A DNA stretch of 64,000 nucleotides, taken from the IMG/VR virus record IMGVR_UViG_3300049215_000771, positions 468,730 through 532,729 of that record; one strand, 5' to 3'. The translations under genes were made by a program, and so were the position numbers. Positions 7,619-15,562 of the stretch are shown piece after piece; position 1 is the stretch's first letter, and every line of letters starts with the position of its first letter. The notes beneath the pieces were generated by a model, which saw only the letters and a list, made by a program, of their open reading frames with translations, ran no database searches and was not told the DNA's origin. The DNA is from a virus.

Positions 7619-7819
7619 TCATGTGGTATTGTAGAATGACGACATGATGAGTCCAATCTGGATTGGTTTTGCGCCACCAGCCTTGGTAACTTCCAACCAC
7701 GCCCGCTCGCACGCTGCGACTTCCACGGCATTGTCGGTCCAAGGTTCAAGCGGAACTTCCACTGTCATCTTCGTCCAGGTTCCGTCTTTCCACAGTAGGT
7801 ACACTTCCACCTTCTTCAT
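7619..7819 (-). CDS. Small strand-rich protein, unknown
   Basis: 66 aa, MKKVEVYLLWKDGTWTKMTVEVP. The ATG overlaps the stop of one upstream frame. The pattern of alternating strands suggests a small beta fold. No family recognised. Confidence 0.65.
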   Translation of the reverse strand: MKKVEVYLLWKDGTWTKMTVEVPLEPWTDNAVEVAACERAWLEVTKAGGAKPIQIGLIMSSFYNTT

Positions 7820-7964
7820 TTTTCTTCCTCAGTGTGACCTTCACCCCGCCGTAACTTAACGACATCTCGGAGATGAAGGGGAAGTCCGCCAAAATTCCCG
7901 ACGCCTGTTTCATCACTTGCCTGACGATTTGCAGGTCGTCGGCTGGGTTCTCGCTCCCTTTCAT
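7746..7964 (-). CDS. Small protein in an alternative frame, possible frameshift product
   Basis: 72 aa from MKGSENPADDLQIVRQVM with GGAG six nt before the ATG. By eye its third codon positions are richer in G and C than those of the overlapping reading frame of the 212-aa gene, so this frame looks like the one under selection between 7816 and 7964. It could be a separate gene or the C-terminal part of the upstream protein reached by a frameshift. Its last 22 codons overlap the next gene. Confidence 0.5.
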   Translation of the reverse strand: MKGSENPADDLQIVRQVMKQASGILADFPFISEMSLSYGGVKVTLRKKNEEGGSVPTVERRNLDEDDSGSSA

Positions 7965-8454
7965 GCAATTCTCCATCCAAATACGCCTTGAGGATCACCA
8001 GCACGTCAGCTTGTTTCATCCCCATTTCTTTGGCGACTTCTGCCAGAGCTACTTCGTGATCCCTCGGATAGAGCCTGGTTTTCAAGTAGATCAGAAACAA
8101 CACTTGCCAGGGACGTTTTTCTTTACTGTACTCCCTTTTGAGAAAGAAATCCGTGCCCTGCTTGCCAGTAATCTCCGGGAACCTGAAAACGAGCGGTTTT
8201 GGTTTTTCCTTCACCGGCTTTGCCTTCGGCATCCCTTTCTTGTAGTTTCTGATGTTCCTGTAAACTTCAGGCACAGGAACTTTCGCCATCTCAGCAACTT
8301 GTTCCGGCTTGTAGCCCAGGCGAAGATACAACAAACATTCGAGGAACTTGTTGCCTGGCTTTGCTTCGAGCAGCGTCCGAATCTCGGCAGCTTCGTGTTG
8401 CCATTCAACCTTGGGGGCGAGTTTTTTCTTTCTCCATCGCCAGCGCCATGTCAT
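7816..8454 (-). CDS. Putative helix-turn-helix protein with doubtful C-terminus
   Basis: 212 aa from MTWRWRWRKKKLAPKVEW. Two HTH-like segments: GYKPEQVAEMAKVPVPEVYRNI and VALAEVAKEMGMKQADVLVIL. Very basic, so probably DNA-binding. The last 45 or so residues read like a shadow of the overlapping frame; the natural end may lie near 7960 or the protein may continue by frameshift. ATGA overlap with the zinc-finger gene upstream. Confidence 0.6.
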   Translation of the reverse strand: MTWRWRWRKKKLAPKVEWQHEAAEIRTLLEAKPGNKFLECLLYLRLGYKPEQVAEMAKVPVPEVYRNIRNYKKGMPKAKPVKEKPKPLVFRFPEITGKQGTDFFLKREYSKEKRPWQVLFLIYLKTRLYPRDHEVALAEVAKEMGMKQADVLVILKAYLDGELHEREREPSRRPANRQASDETGVGNFGGLPLHLRDVVKLRRGEGHTEEEK

Positions 8455-8699
8455 CGTGTAGTCCACCAGCGTTTGAGTCGTTGCCACCAGGTATGGTAAA
8501 TGCGTTGATGATGCTGATGTTCCTTCATCCTTTCGAGGGCCAAAGTCTTGAACCCACAATCGACACACTGGTACTCAATGTCAAGTTCACTACCATCCAG
8601 AACTTGACCATCCTTCAGGCCAATGGTCGGGATCAGGATATTTGCCGCAGTCCTGGGCGGTATCTCGCCCAGGTTGTCGATATGAACGCTCATGTTCAT
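8451..8699 (-). CDS. C2H2-type single zinc-finger protein
   Basis: 82 aa. YQCVDCGFKTLALERMKEHQHH fits a CxxC-x12-H-x2-3-H finger. The C-terminus is Trp/Arg rich. Overlaps both neighbours by ATGA. A nucleic-acid binding role is likely from the family. Confidence 0.7.
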   Translation of the reverse strand: MNMSVHIDNLGEIPPRTAANILIPTIGLKDGQVLDGSELDIEYQCVDCGFKTLALERMKEHQHHQRIYHTWWQRLKRWWTTR

Positions 8700-8905
8700 G
8701 GTGGTTGATCCGGGTATACCCGGTCCAGTTCGTGTTCTTCTTCAATCAGCTTGTTCAACTTTCGGAAGTAGGCGATGGCGTCCTCAACATTGCCGGTCGT
8801 GGGGACTTTGAGCGCCACCCTGCGGTCGGCAAGGTCTTGCAATCGCCTCATCTTCTCGGCCTCGGTGATCTGGTTGGGCGGCGTGCCCAGCAGGATATTT
8901 CTCAC
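8696..8905 (-). CDS. Small helical protein, unknown
   Basis: 69 aa, GTG start overlapping the upstream stop as GTGA. Sequence is helical with EAEKMRRLQDLADRRVAL and ends YPDQPP. Nothing else can be said. Confidence 0.55.
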   Translation of the reverse strand: MRNILLGTPPNQITEAEKMRRLQDLADRRVALKVPTTGNVEDAIAYFRKLNKLIEEEHELDRVYPDQPP

Positions 8906-9507
8906 TTCGGGGCCACCTTCCTGAACTCGGTAGCCAACTCATTGTAGATGGGTTGGTACTTGGTTTTGAAGTAAGCCCAATCATAATGCGGGTCGTTCAG
9001 GATGTCAAACCAGAATTGGTTCGCCGCCCCGAAATCCAAAATCTGCCCATGATCGGCGATTTGCTTGCCGAAGTTGAGTATTCTCAACGAGTGGAATAGG
9101 CTTTTCCAACCGATGTAGAAGTCTTTCTCAACCTCGATCTTCTTCTTCGCCTTCACGAAACTGTGAGACGCCTTCGCCGACAACTCGTTGCGAAGGCTGC
9201 CCAGGTTCAGCTTGAACTTGAATCGCTTCTTCACCTGACCGTCAGGATGGAAATATCCCTCCAGGGTGTGAATCTTGTGCAGGTCCAGTTGTTGCTGCCA
9301 GTCCCGCTTGTTGTAAATGTGAATGTTCACATTGTCGTGGCGGAACTCAGTCCCGGTATCGGCACGACGATTCTCAGGCACGATAGCCATGTAGTCGTAG
9401 TCCGACTTGTCGCTATGCGTACCATAAACCCGGCTGCCGTAGGGGACAAGAACCACATCCCTGTCCGACAGCCCGTAGGTCGCCTTGAAATAGTCAATGC
9501 CGTTCAT
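8902..9507 (-). CDS. Nucleotidyltransferase-fold protein
   Basis: 201 aa. LVPYGSRVYGTHSDKSDYDYMAIV is the GS-x10-D-x-D core of the polymerase-beta-type nucleotidyltransferase superfamily, with two acidic metal ligands. A helical C-terminal domain follows with AKASHSFVKAKKKIEVEKDF. Such phage proteins resemble MNT or AadA-like enzymes that add AMP or other nucleotides. The ATG at 9507 is chosen because earlier codons overlap the upstream gene. Substrate unknown. Confidence 0.78.
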   Translation of the reverse strand: MNGIDYFKATYGLSDRDVVLVPYGSRVYGTHSDKSDYDYMAIVPENRRADTGTEFRHDNVNIHIYNKRDWQQQLDLHKIHTLEGYFHPDGQVKKRFKFKLNLGSLRNELSAKASHSFVKAKKKIEVEKDFYIGWKSLFHSLRILNFGKQIADHGQILDFGAANQFWFDILNDPHYDWAYFKTKYQPIYNELATEFRKVAPK

Positions 9508-9511
9508 GACA

Positions 9512-9868
9512 TCACTGAGGGCAGGCCGGACTAATATGGTCGAACCACAACGGGGCCGGCTCACAATTCCCGATATTGACGAGACGCTGAACTGCACCGT
9601 CATCTTTGTGGATCGAAAAACTCACACCGCAAACCAGCGACATGGCTGTATACTCAATGCCAGTCGTATCCAGGTAAGCCTTCACACCTTTCTGTTGCTC
9701 GTCGGCGTGATCCTTGCGCCATTGTCTTTTGTCGTAAACGCCTGCGGGCACGTCATCCGGGTCGTCGAAATGAAGGTACACGTCAAGCCGATCACCATCA
9801 TCCTCGACATGCCTCCGCAGATGCGGCGTACACCGCTTTTCCTGGGCTGCCCATTCAGCAAGTGTCAT
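9512..9868 (-). CDS. Unknown 118-aa protein
   Basis: Begins MTLAEWAAQEKRCTPHLRRH; acidic middle (HFDDPDDVPAGVYDKRQW). ATGA overlap with the tagged gene upstream. About 20 codons of protein-like sequence (GQPVAEKQAGITGEDETEAN) precede the ATG in the same frame but have no start codon, hinting that this protein may sometimes be reached by frameshift from the upstream frame. Confidence 0.6.
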   Translation of the reverse strand: MTLAEWAAQEKRCTPHLRRHVEDDGDRLDVYLHFDDPDDVPAGVYDKRQWRKDHADEQQKGVKAYLDTTGIEYTAMSLVCGVSFSIHKDDGAVQRLVNIGNCEPAPLWFDHISPACPQ

Positions 9869-10194
9869 GTTGGCCTCAGTTTCATCCTCGCCCGTAATGC
9901 CAGCCTGCTTTTCAGCAACGGGCTGTCCTGGCGAGTCTTCCTTTCGTCGTTATCGTCGATGCTCCTGTGTTGCTTCTCTCCGACAACCACCAAGTCATCG
10001 GGATTGTAACCATAACGAAGGTTACTCGGCTGCCACCGCACATCCACTTCCGGCCCCTGGAAGGTTCCGTAGTCCAGAAGCCCATCCACAACGCCGATGC
10101 AATCACCAAACTCTTCAATATGTTCAGCGCAACCATTGCCGATCATGGCCTGCTTGAGTTCTTCCGACATTCTTACTAGGGTGCCAGGTTTCAT
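9865..10194 (-). CDS. Small protein carrying the RSIDD tag (internal)
   Basis: 109 aa. KPGTLVRMSEELKQAMIGNG and later strand motifs suggest a small SH3-like barrel. Residues 76-81 read HRSIDD after GEKQ, matching the tag found at the C-termini of other small proteins here. The 28 residues after the tag look like a shadow of another frame, so the functional C-terminus may be close to the tag. Confidence 0.62.
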   Translation of the reverse strand: MKPGTLVRMSEELKQAMIGNGCAEHIEEFGDCIGVVDGLLDYGTFQGPEVDVRWQPSNLRYGYNPDDLVVVGEKQHRSIDDNDERKTRQDSPLLKSRLALRARMKLRPT

Positions 10195-10499
10195 AGCTTC
10201 TCAATCTGCTTACAAAGGTCACGAAGGAACCTGTTCCTCCTGGCTTCGATTGCCTCCCGAAGCATCGACACGAGTGCGCCGCCGTGATCCTGAACCGTCA
10301 CCCGCCCCATCTCCCAGCCTCCCCTGGAGAGAATATGGAAGCTGTCGTCTACACTAAAAGACGCCTCAGCCCGCTCAAGGTTCAGATTAAAAACTTCCGG
10401 CTCGCCCCCGCTGGTGTGCCAGATGAAGCGGTCTTCGTTGGTTGCGTGGACCAACTCTTCGAGGATGACGGAAACTTTCTCGGTGTCAAGTAACGGCAT
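10191..10499 (-). CDS. Unknown 102-aa protein
   Basis: MPLLDTEKVSVILEELVHAT start. Alpha/beta with a helical basic C-terminus (REAIEARRNRFLRDLCKQ). Overlaps the upstream gene by 14 nt and the next one by ATGA. No family recognised. Confidence 0.6.
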   Translation of the reverse strand: MPLLDTEKVSVILEELVHATNEDRFIWHTSGGEPEVFNLNLERAEASFSVDDSFHILSRGGWEMGRVTVQDHGGALVSMLREAIEARRNRFLRDLCKQIEKL

Positions 10500-10767
10500 C
10501 TTGCGTCTTCTCGTGCTTCAAGCAATGGTAGTGTTCCAGACCACGGGTCGGGAAAACGTAGTACCCACAGTGTTCCGTGAAGACAGCAATTTCTTCTCGC
10601 TGCTCGTCACGCACCAGGAAAGCGTAGTTGAAGAACATATTCGAGCCGTCCTCAAACTGGATCGACACGAACGAATTGAACTGGCTCAGGTCGAACCAGT
10701 TGTTCTTCTTGATGTAGTCCTGCCAGTGTTTGGGCAAGTTGTTGAAAAACTTGTCAATGACGTTCAT
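10486..10767 (-). CDS. Unknown 93-aa protein
   Basis: MNVIDKFFNNLPKHWQDYIKK start; the middle is strand-rich and aromatic (NMFFNYAFLVRDEQREEIAVF). The C-terminus carries HYHCLKHEK, which could bind a metal. Member of a run of tightly coupled small genes. Confidence 0.6.
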   Translation of the reverse strand: MNVIDKFFNNLPKHWQDYIKKNNWFDLSQFNSFVSIQFEDGSNMFFNYAFLVRDEQREEIAVFTEHCGYYVFPTRGLEHYHCLKHEKTQDAVT

Positions 10768-11042
10768 TTCTTCTTCCTGTATCGACCGTCGATCTCTTCT
10801 TCCCGGAACTCATCCACCACGTTTTTCTCGACGTGATGGAGTTTGTACCAGTGTTCCTTATGGATTCCAGTTGTGTAGCGACCGACGACCACGGCAATTG
10901 CGCCATTCCAGTAGTAGGGCGTCTGGCCGTCCTTGGATCGTCCCTTCAGGACACGAACTTTCTGACCTGGCTCGTACAAATAGGGTTTAGGGTCCGGGCG
11001 GTTGTATGCTTTCACCAACAGGTCCATGAAGGTGTCGCTCAT
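10764..11042 (-). CDS. Small SH3-like protein
   Basis: 92 aa. PYLYEPGQKVRVLKGRSKDG and GAIAVVVGRYTTG are typical of small KOW/SH3-like barrels in phages. The end REEEIDGRYRKKK is basic. ATGA overlap with both neighbours. RNA or protein binding is possible. Confidence 0.6.
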   Translation of the reverse strand: MSDTFMDLLVKAYNRPDPKPYLYEPGQKVRVLKGRSKDGQTPYYWNGAIAVVVGRYTTGIHKEHWYKLHHVEKNVVDEFREEEIDGRYRKKK

Positions 11043-11218
11043 ACCTCAGTCAACTCCAATCCAAGGTCTTCACACAACTCGCTGGCAGCCTCCATCGAGC
11101 GGTTGTAGACCGTTTTACCTTGCCGATCATTGATGAACAATTCACCGCCGTTGTAGTAGCCAGCAAGTCCATGATCGGATTTCTTACAGGCTTCACGCAA
11201 TTGTTTCAGCGCCAACAT
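11039..11218 (-). CDS. Short 59-aa protein
   Basis: ATG at 11218 with AAGGAG 6-7 nt upstream, stop overlapping the next start as ATGA. Begins MLALKQLREACKKSDHGLAG and ends with an acidic helix. Good ribosome site and typical junction make it a likely gene though it is short. Confidence 0.6.
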   Translation of the reverse strand: MLALKQLREACKKSDHGLAGYYNGGELFINDRQGKTVYNRSMEAASELCEDLGLELTEV

Positions 11219-11231
11219 TATCTTCTCCTTG

Positions 11232-11312
11232 TGACCGGGGAGGGAGTCGAACCCTCACGCCTTTCGGCACAGCGTTCTAAGCGCTGCGTGGCTGCCATTA
11301 CACCACCCGGCC
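11232..11312 (-). tRNA. tRNA-Leu(TAG)
   Basis: Acceptor GGCCGGG/CCCGGTC with A73, anticodon stem CAGCG/CGCTG, loop CTTAGAA (TAG), variable arm GCCGAAAGGC, T-loop TTCGACT. Its 5' 15 nt overlap the HNH gene's last codons. Confidence 0.9.
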
Positions 11313-11744
11313 ATATTGACTATGACAATTAGGACATCTGAATTCCAAATTTCCCAACCTGTTGTCAAGCCAGTTCCCATTTTTGTGATTGACTTCCAAC
11401 ACAATCGGAAGTCCGTTCCAAGTGTCTCTGACAGGACAACAGGCACACTTGTACTCCACGCCACTTTCAATCATCGCCCGCCGTAATCGGGCGGCTGCTT
11501 CCCTTGATCCACTCTCACGCAACACCAGGATGTCTTCTGCATCCTTCCGGTTCAATCCGGGCTGCAAGAAATCGGTCGGCTTTTTGAAATGCGAAACATC
11601 AATCTTATACTCAGCCAATCGCCGTTTGATATGACTGAAGTTTCCACCAGCCTCCCTAAGCCCTAGTTTTCTGATTACATCGGCGACCGATTCACTATCA
11701 GAAACAATCGCCTGGAGCATGTCACGAGTATATTTGATTCTCAT
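11298..11744 (-). CDS. HNH endonuclease abutting tRNA-Leu
   Basis: 148 aa. The N-terminal part is HTH-like (TRDMLQAIVSDSESVADVIRK); the C-terminal HNH domain has YKCACC, IVLEVNHKNGNWLDNR with the His-Asn-x-Asn core, and FRCPNCHSQ closing the zinc site. It is a paralogue of the HNH gene at 23139-23618; both end a few codons after CHSQ inside the 5' end of a tRNA gene. This looks like a homing-type endonuclease placed next to its tRNA. Confidence 0.85.
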   Translation of the reverse strand: MRIKYTRDMLQAIVSDSESVADVIRKLGLREAGGNFSHIKRRLAEYKIDVSHFKKPTDFLQPGLNRKDAEDILVLRESGSREAAARLRRAMIESGVEYKCACCPVRDTWNGLPIVLEVNHKNGNWLDNRLGNLEFRCPNCHSQYGRVV

Positions 11745-11774
11745 GACATATTGTAGTAGCCTGGCTGTAGAAAA

Positions 11775-11975
11775 CTACGGCGTGTCTTCCTTTTTTTCTC
11801 GTTCCTTCTGGATCGACTCCATAATGGAGTTGGTGAAAGCATACCCGCATCTGGTACATTTCCACATGCGCTCGCTTTCTGGAGCCTTGTACGGATCGGC
11901 GTACCGATCTTCCATGTATTCCAGGTCCAGTTCACAATCACCGCCGCAGATGCAACAAGTCGTGTCATGTAGCAT
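11775..11975 (-). CDS. Small zinc-ribbon protein
   Basis: 66 aa, start MLHDTTCCICGGDCEL. Two CxxC knuckles (CCICGG; WKCTRCGYAF). The ATG lies inside the last codons of the tagged gene, whose R-S codons AGGAGC serve as its ribosome site, so the two are translationally coupled. Confidence 0.68.
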   Translation of the reverse strand: MLHDTTCCICGGDCELDLEYMEDRYADPYKAPESERMWKCTRCGYAFTNSIMESIQKEREKKEDTP

Positions 11976-12213
11976 CGTCGATGCTCCTGTGTTTCTTGTT
12001 GACCACCACTTCGATGGGATCAACACAAACAACACTCCCATCTGCCAGTTCCACAATTATACAAAGACCGTGGGAGTCGTGGTACTCTCGAACGTACCCG
12101 ACTCCCTCCACCGGCTCTCCGTGATGTTCTGTGTCGTATTCGTTGCCGTTGGTGCCTCGGAAGTATACCGTTTTACCAACGGCATCACGACACTTCTCCC
12201 ACAAATTTCTCAT
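11965..12213 (-). CDS. Small tagged protein ending HRSIDDAT
   Basis: 82 aa. A small barrel-like body (GKTVYFRGTNGNEYD; CIIVELADGSVVCVDPIEVVV) followed by NKK and HRSIDD at residues 75-80, two residues from the end. The body resembles a KOW/SH3-type fold. ATGA overlap with cysS. One of ten proteins here with this C-terminal tag. Confidence 0.68.
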   Translation of the reverse strand: MRNLWEKCRDAVGKTVYFRGTNGNEYDTEHHGEPVEGVGYVREYHDSHGLCIIVELADGSVVCVDPIEVVVNKKHRSIDDAT

Positions 12214-13412
12214 TTCTTCAACACCACCGAAGAACCATCGCTCCGATCCCGAATCTCACAACCCAGGTCGATGATCCTTCTTTTCAGGGCATCGGCCCCA
12301 GCCCAATTTCGCTGCCGCCTGCATTCCTCTCGGAGTTTGGCAAGCTGGATGGCGTCGTCGGGAGCATCCTCATCCGAGAACATCTGGAAACCGAGTAATT
12401 CGGCTTGCTCCAGGCTGGGATTCACGAAAGTCGCTGCGATGGCTTCCGAAGTATTCAGGTTGGCGTCCATCGCCTTGGCGAAATCTTCCGAAACTCCATG
12501 TTCTGGTGCCGACTTCAGCCGATTCCTCAAAGCCTTCCACTGTTGCGCCGAAGTCCCATCCAACAACCCTTCAACGGATAAAGGTTTGGCATAACTGGCC
12601 GAGAGAATCCAGAAGCGAATCACGTTGGGGTCCGTGCCATTCGCCCGATAGTCCCGGATGTTGACGGCGTTCCCCTCGGATTTTCCCATCCTCCTGTCGC
12701 CGATCTGAACCATCCCATTGTGGAGCCAGATGTCCGCCAAGGGCGATCCGGCATGAAGGCATTCGGACTGAGCGATCTCATTCTCGTGATGCGGAAACTT
12801 CAAATCGTCGCCGCCCACATGAATATCCACCGTGAACCCAATGGTCCTTTCAATCATGATGGAGCATTCAAGATGCCAACCAGGTCGCCCCTTGGGGAAT
12901 TCAGACTCATTGGCCTTCGGCCCCTTCCACAAAACGAAATCTTCCGCCGTTTTCCGACGTGAAAGTTTCCCATATCCAGGGAACGTCTTCGTTTTGAAGC
13001 GAATGTCGCCATCTTTGTGGTAAGCATGGCCACTTTCGACAAGCGCCGTAGCTGCAACCTTCATCGGGATCATGTAGTCCGTCACACGGGGGTACAAGTC
13101 CGCCTTCTGGACGTTCAGCCAGCCCATGTCATTGAAATAGTCGTCGATGAAGCGGTCAGCCAGTTCTTTGCTGGTCACGCCCTCCTTTGCCGCCCGATCC
13201 ACGATTTTGTCGTCCACGTCCGTAAAATTCTGAACGTGGTAGACCTTCTGCCGGCGTTTGAGCCAGCGTTTCAGCACGTCCCACACAACATAGCTCCTGG
13301 CGTGTCCCAGGTGGCAGTAGTCGTAGACCGTTACACCACAAGCGTACATAGTGATCGGGCGGTCACTAGGGACTTCTTTTTCACGCCGGGTTAGGGAGTC
13401 GTGCAGTTTCAT
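12210..13412 (-). CDS. cysS: Cysteinyl-tRNA synthetase
   Basis: 400 aa versus about 460 in E. coli; shortened at the C-terminus. Class I signatures: HLGH in YCHLGHARSYVVWD and MGKS in RRMGKSEGNAVN. Zinc and substrate residues are in place: ACGVTVYD, WHLECSIM and GGDDLKFPHHENE. Charges tRNA-Cys in the cytoplasm. Start ATG at 13412: further upstream codons lie in tRNA-Leu. The promoter at 13419-13447 leaves six nt before the ATG, so the message may be leaderless. No clear tRNA-Cys is seen in the window. Confidence 0.93.
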   Translation of the reverse strand: MKLHDSLTRREKEVPSDRPITMYACGVTVYDYCHLGHARSYVVWDVLKRWLKRRQKVYHVQNFTDVDDKIVDRAAKEGVTSKELADRFIDDYFNDMGWLNVQKADLYPRVTDYMIPMKVAATALVESGHAYHKDGDIRFKTKTFPGYGKLSRRKTAEDFVLWKGPKANESEFPKGRPGWHLECSIMIERTIGFTVDIHVGGDDLKFPHHENEIAQSECLHAGSPLADIWLHNGMVQIGDRRMGKSEGNAVNIRDYRANGTDPNVIRFWILSASYAKPLSVEGLLDGTSAQQWKALRNRLKSAPEHGVSEDFAKAMDANLNTSEAIAATFVNPSLEQAELLGFQMFSDEDAPDDAIQLAKLREECRRQRNWAGADALKRRIIDLGCEIRDRSDGSSVVLKK

Positions 13413-13418
13413 GCGCCC

Positions 13419-13447
13419 ATAGTACCCCGATTTAGAAGAAGTGTAAA
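13419..13447 (-). promoter_or_regulatory. Promoter of cysS, TTTACA-N17-TACTAT
   Basis: Minus strand TTTACA, 17 nt, TACTAT, placed exactly between the 3' end of tRNA-Leu(TAA) and cysS. GGGCGC then ATG follow the -10, implying a leaderless transcript. Confidence 0.65.
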
Positions 13448-13448
13448 G

Positions 13449-13527
13449 TAGCCTCGGTGGGAGTCGAACCCACATCCTTTCGGCACCGGGTTTAAGCCGG
13501 CTGCGTATACCGTTCCGCCACGAGGCC
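13449..13527 (-). tRNA. tRNA-Leu(TAA)
   Basis: Acceptor GGCCTCG/CGAGGCT (G1-U72 wobble) with A73, loop CTTAAAC (TAA), long variable arm GCCGAAAGG, T-loop TTCGACT. Confidence 0.9.
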
Positions 13528-13572
13528 ATTCAACCAAATCGGTTGAAAGTTGGTGTTTTCAACCGATTTGGT

Positions 13573-14640
13573 TTATCTAATCTCGACCTTCAATTCCTTC
13601 ATCCGGTCACGAAGCTGTTGCTGACGGGCGTTGATTTCCTCGTTCGTCAGCACCCGATCCATCGACCTGTAGGTGATGCGGTAGCAATGAGATTCCCGCT
13701 CACCTTTTTTGAAAGAATCCAGCAGCTTGACACTTTCAACCAGATCGCCGTGTAGATCACGAACAATCTGGTAGAAATCGTTCTCGCTGTAGCCAGCCGG
13801 AATCCAGAACGCCATGTCTTTGACACACGGCGGCTGGACCGAGAATGGCTTGAATTTAGAGTCCAGGTCTTTGAACTGGTTGAGGAAGCGTTCGTCCTCA
13901 CTCCAGAACAATCGGATGTCCGGGATGTCGAAAACAAGCATTGCCAGCCGCTCCAGGCCAACACCGAACGCCCAGCCCTGGGTGTAGTCACTGTAGTTGT
14001 CACCAAGAGGCCCAAGGGCTTCACAGCGCTTGATAACATCGGGATGGACGATGCCACAACCCGCTACTTCCAGCCACTCGCCATTCCATTCGATCTCCAA
14101 CTCCCAAGAAGGGTTCGTGAACGGGAAGTAGGAGTCCACGAATCTGTAGTTCAACTGCCGGTTATGTGGGCTGTACGGGATGTTGAGAACTCGTTCTATC
14201 ATGTCGAACATATGTTCCTTCAACATCCTCTCAAGGTCCAATGTCTGATATTTCGCCTTGTGAAAAAGGCCCACGCCTTCAACCTGGTGGAACACCGGGT
14301 AATGCGTGCGATCAATGGTGTCTCGCCGGTACACGTCGCCACAGACCAGGAACTTCATGTGTCCCTTGTTGATGAGCATGTGCTGATGGGCGCTGGTATG
14401 CGTCCTCAGAACGTGCTTCTCGTCAACGTAGTAGGTGTCAGAAGGCCGGCGAGAGGGATGGTCGGGTGGAATCAGCAGATGGTCGAAGTTATCTTCCACT
14501 GTCACCACCGGCCCGAACGTCTCGTAGATTTCGTGGCCGGGGAAGGCCATATAGATAGCCTTCTTGACAATTTCGAGCGGGTGTCGTTCCTTCAGATGGA
14601 GGTTACGCCCCATTTTTTCTTTGATGCTCGGCGGGATCAT
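13573..14640 (-). CDS. pheS: Single-chain phenylalanyl-tRNA synthetase (mitochondrial-type)
   Basis: 355 aa. The first about 250 residues are the class II catalytic core of PheRS: ETFGPVVTVEDNFDHL, RTHTSAHQHMLI, FHQVEGVGLF, and motif 3 WAFGVGLERLAM. The C-terminal about 95 residues (PPCVKDMAFWIPAGYSENDF to MKELKVEIR) form an FDX-ACB anticodon-binding domain, which in bacteria is at the end of the separate beta chain. This fusion is the architecture of mitochondrial FARS2. No beta chain is present here. It coexists with two tRNA-Phe genes. ATG overlaps the upstream stop. Confidence 0.88.
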   Translation of the reverse strand: MIPPSIKEKMGRNLHLKERHPLEIVKKAIYMAFPGHEIYETFGPVVTVEDNFDHLLIPPDHPSRRPSDTYYVDEKHVLRTHTSAHQHMLINKGHMKFLVCGDVYRRDTIDRTHYPVFHQVEGVGLFHKAKYQTLDLERMLKEHMFDMIERVLNIPYSPHNRQLNYRFVDSYFPFTNPSWELEIEWNGEWLEVAGCGIVHPDVIKRCEALGPLGDNYSDYTQGWAFGVGLERLAMLVFDIPDIRLFWSEDERFLNQFKDLDSKFKPFSVQPPCVKDMAFWIPAGYSENDFYQIVRDLHGDLVESVKLLDSFKKGERESHCYRITYRSMDRVLTNEEINARQQQLRDRMKELKVEIR

Positions 14641-14792
14641 GGCTTACCGTCCTGATCGACCCAAATCATGCGGAAGTTTTTGCCGCTCCACTCCATGTGG
14701 TAGCCTTGGCTTTTCATGTAGGCGTAGTGCATGGCGGCAATGCCAAAAACCACGGCGAACAACAAAACATACCAACGAATTTCTTTCCACAT
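14637..14792 (-). CDS. 51-aa single-pass membrane protein
   Basis: Starts MWKEIRWYVLLFAVVFGIAA, one hydrophobic helix, then a short polar tail ending IWVDQDGKP. Stop overlaps pheS start as ATGA; GGTGAAAT precedes the ATG. Too short for most gene callers. Confidence 0.6.
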   Translation of the reverse strand: MWKEIRWYVLLFAVVFGIAAMHYAYMKSQGYHMEWSGKNFRMIWVDQDGKP

Positions 14793-14807
14793 ATTTCACC
14801 CTTTCAG

Positions 14808-14898
14808 CGGAAGAGAAGGGAATTGAACCCTTGCCGGACAATTAAGCCGGGCCAGTTTTCGAGACTGGTGCAGCAATCACAACATCTGCCTCTCTTCC
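14808..14898 (-). tRNA. tRNA-Ser(CGA), copy 1
   Basis: Acceptor GGAAGAG/CTCTTCC with G73, anticodon stem CCAGT/ACTGG, loop CTCGAAA (CGA), variable arm CCCGGCTTAATTGTCCGG, T-loop TTCAATT. Confidence 0.9.
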
Positions 14899-14989
14899 TT
14901 GGAGCCGCACTACGACCATCGTGGCCCCCACGCCTATCGTAGTTTTCGCAACCGGGCCTGAGAACGGCTTTTGACGGCCAACACAGGAC

Positions 14990-15445
14990 TTAACTGGTGC
15001 TGGATGCGGCATAAATAGGGACCGTGCTGCGACCATCATAGTCCTCGACGAATGTATCGCAACTTTTCCAGCCGGACTTACCGAACGTGTTTTCGTTCTT
15101 GCCCCCGGCGCTCCAGGCGAAGGTCTTTTTCAACCATAGGAGTCGGTAAGGCAGCTTGAACTATTCACTCGGATACTGTTTGGATACGGCCCTCGTCGAA
15201 CAGTCCTCCCAGGCTTGTAGGATTTCTCGTTCGGGCAAGGTTGTGCGCACAACCTTGTCGGGTCCAAAGCGACTCAGCCAGTGTGCTATTACGCCAAAAG
15301 GATTGCACACCAGGTAGCCTAACCTGGGTGCGTTTACTCCCACTCTTTGAATGGTGGCTGCCTCTAAGCCAACATCCTGGCTATCTCCGTTTAGCTTTGG
15401 CGGCGAGTTTATACAGCCCGCCGTGATATATCCCGATTCCTTCAT
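14990..15445 (-). other. Possible gene interrupted by an in-frame amber codon
   Basis: From an ATG at 15445 an open frame of 94 codons (MKESGYITAGCINSPPKL start) ends in TAG at 15161-15163. The same frame continues at once with 56 protein-like codons (FKLPYRLLWLKKTFAW to YAASSTS) to TAA at 14990. No good ribosome site precedes the ATG, and codon bias is weak. It could be an amber-interrupted pseudogene, a readthrough gene, or a chance ORF in a structural RNA region. Nothing else was found between tRNA-Ser and tRNA-Leu (14899-15479). Confidence 0.35.
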
Positions 15446-15479
15446 CCTGGTGGATGCCCAACCATTTCGATGAAGGAAG

Positions 15480-15562
15480 TGTCCAAGGTGGGAGTCGAAC
15501 CCACAAGTCCTTGCGGACGCCAGCCCCTCAAGCTGGTGCGTTTACCGTTTCGCCACTTGGAC
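15480..15562 (-). tRNA. tRNA-Leu(GAG)
   Basis: Acceptor GTCCAAG/CTTGGAC with A73, anticodon stem CCAGC/GCTGG, loop TTGAGGG (GAG), variable arm GTCCGCAAGGAC, T-loop TTCGACT. Confidence 0.92.

Noticed and set aside
15161-15445. Ordinary 94-aa gene
   Set aside because: No ribosome site and weak codon bias; reported instead as an uncertain amber-interrupted frame.
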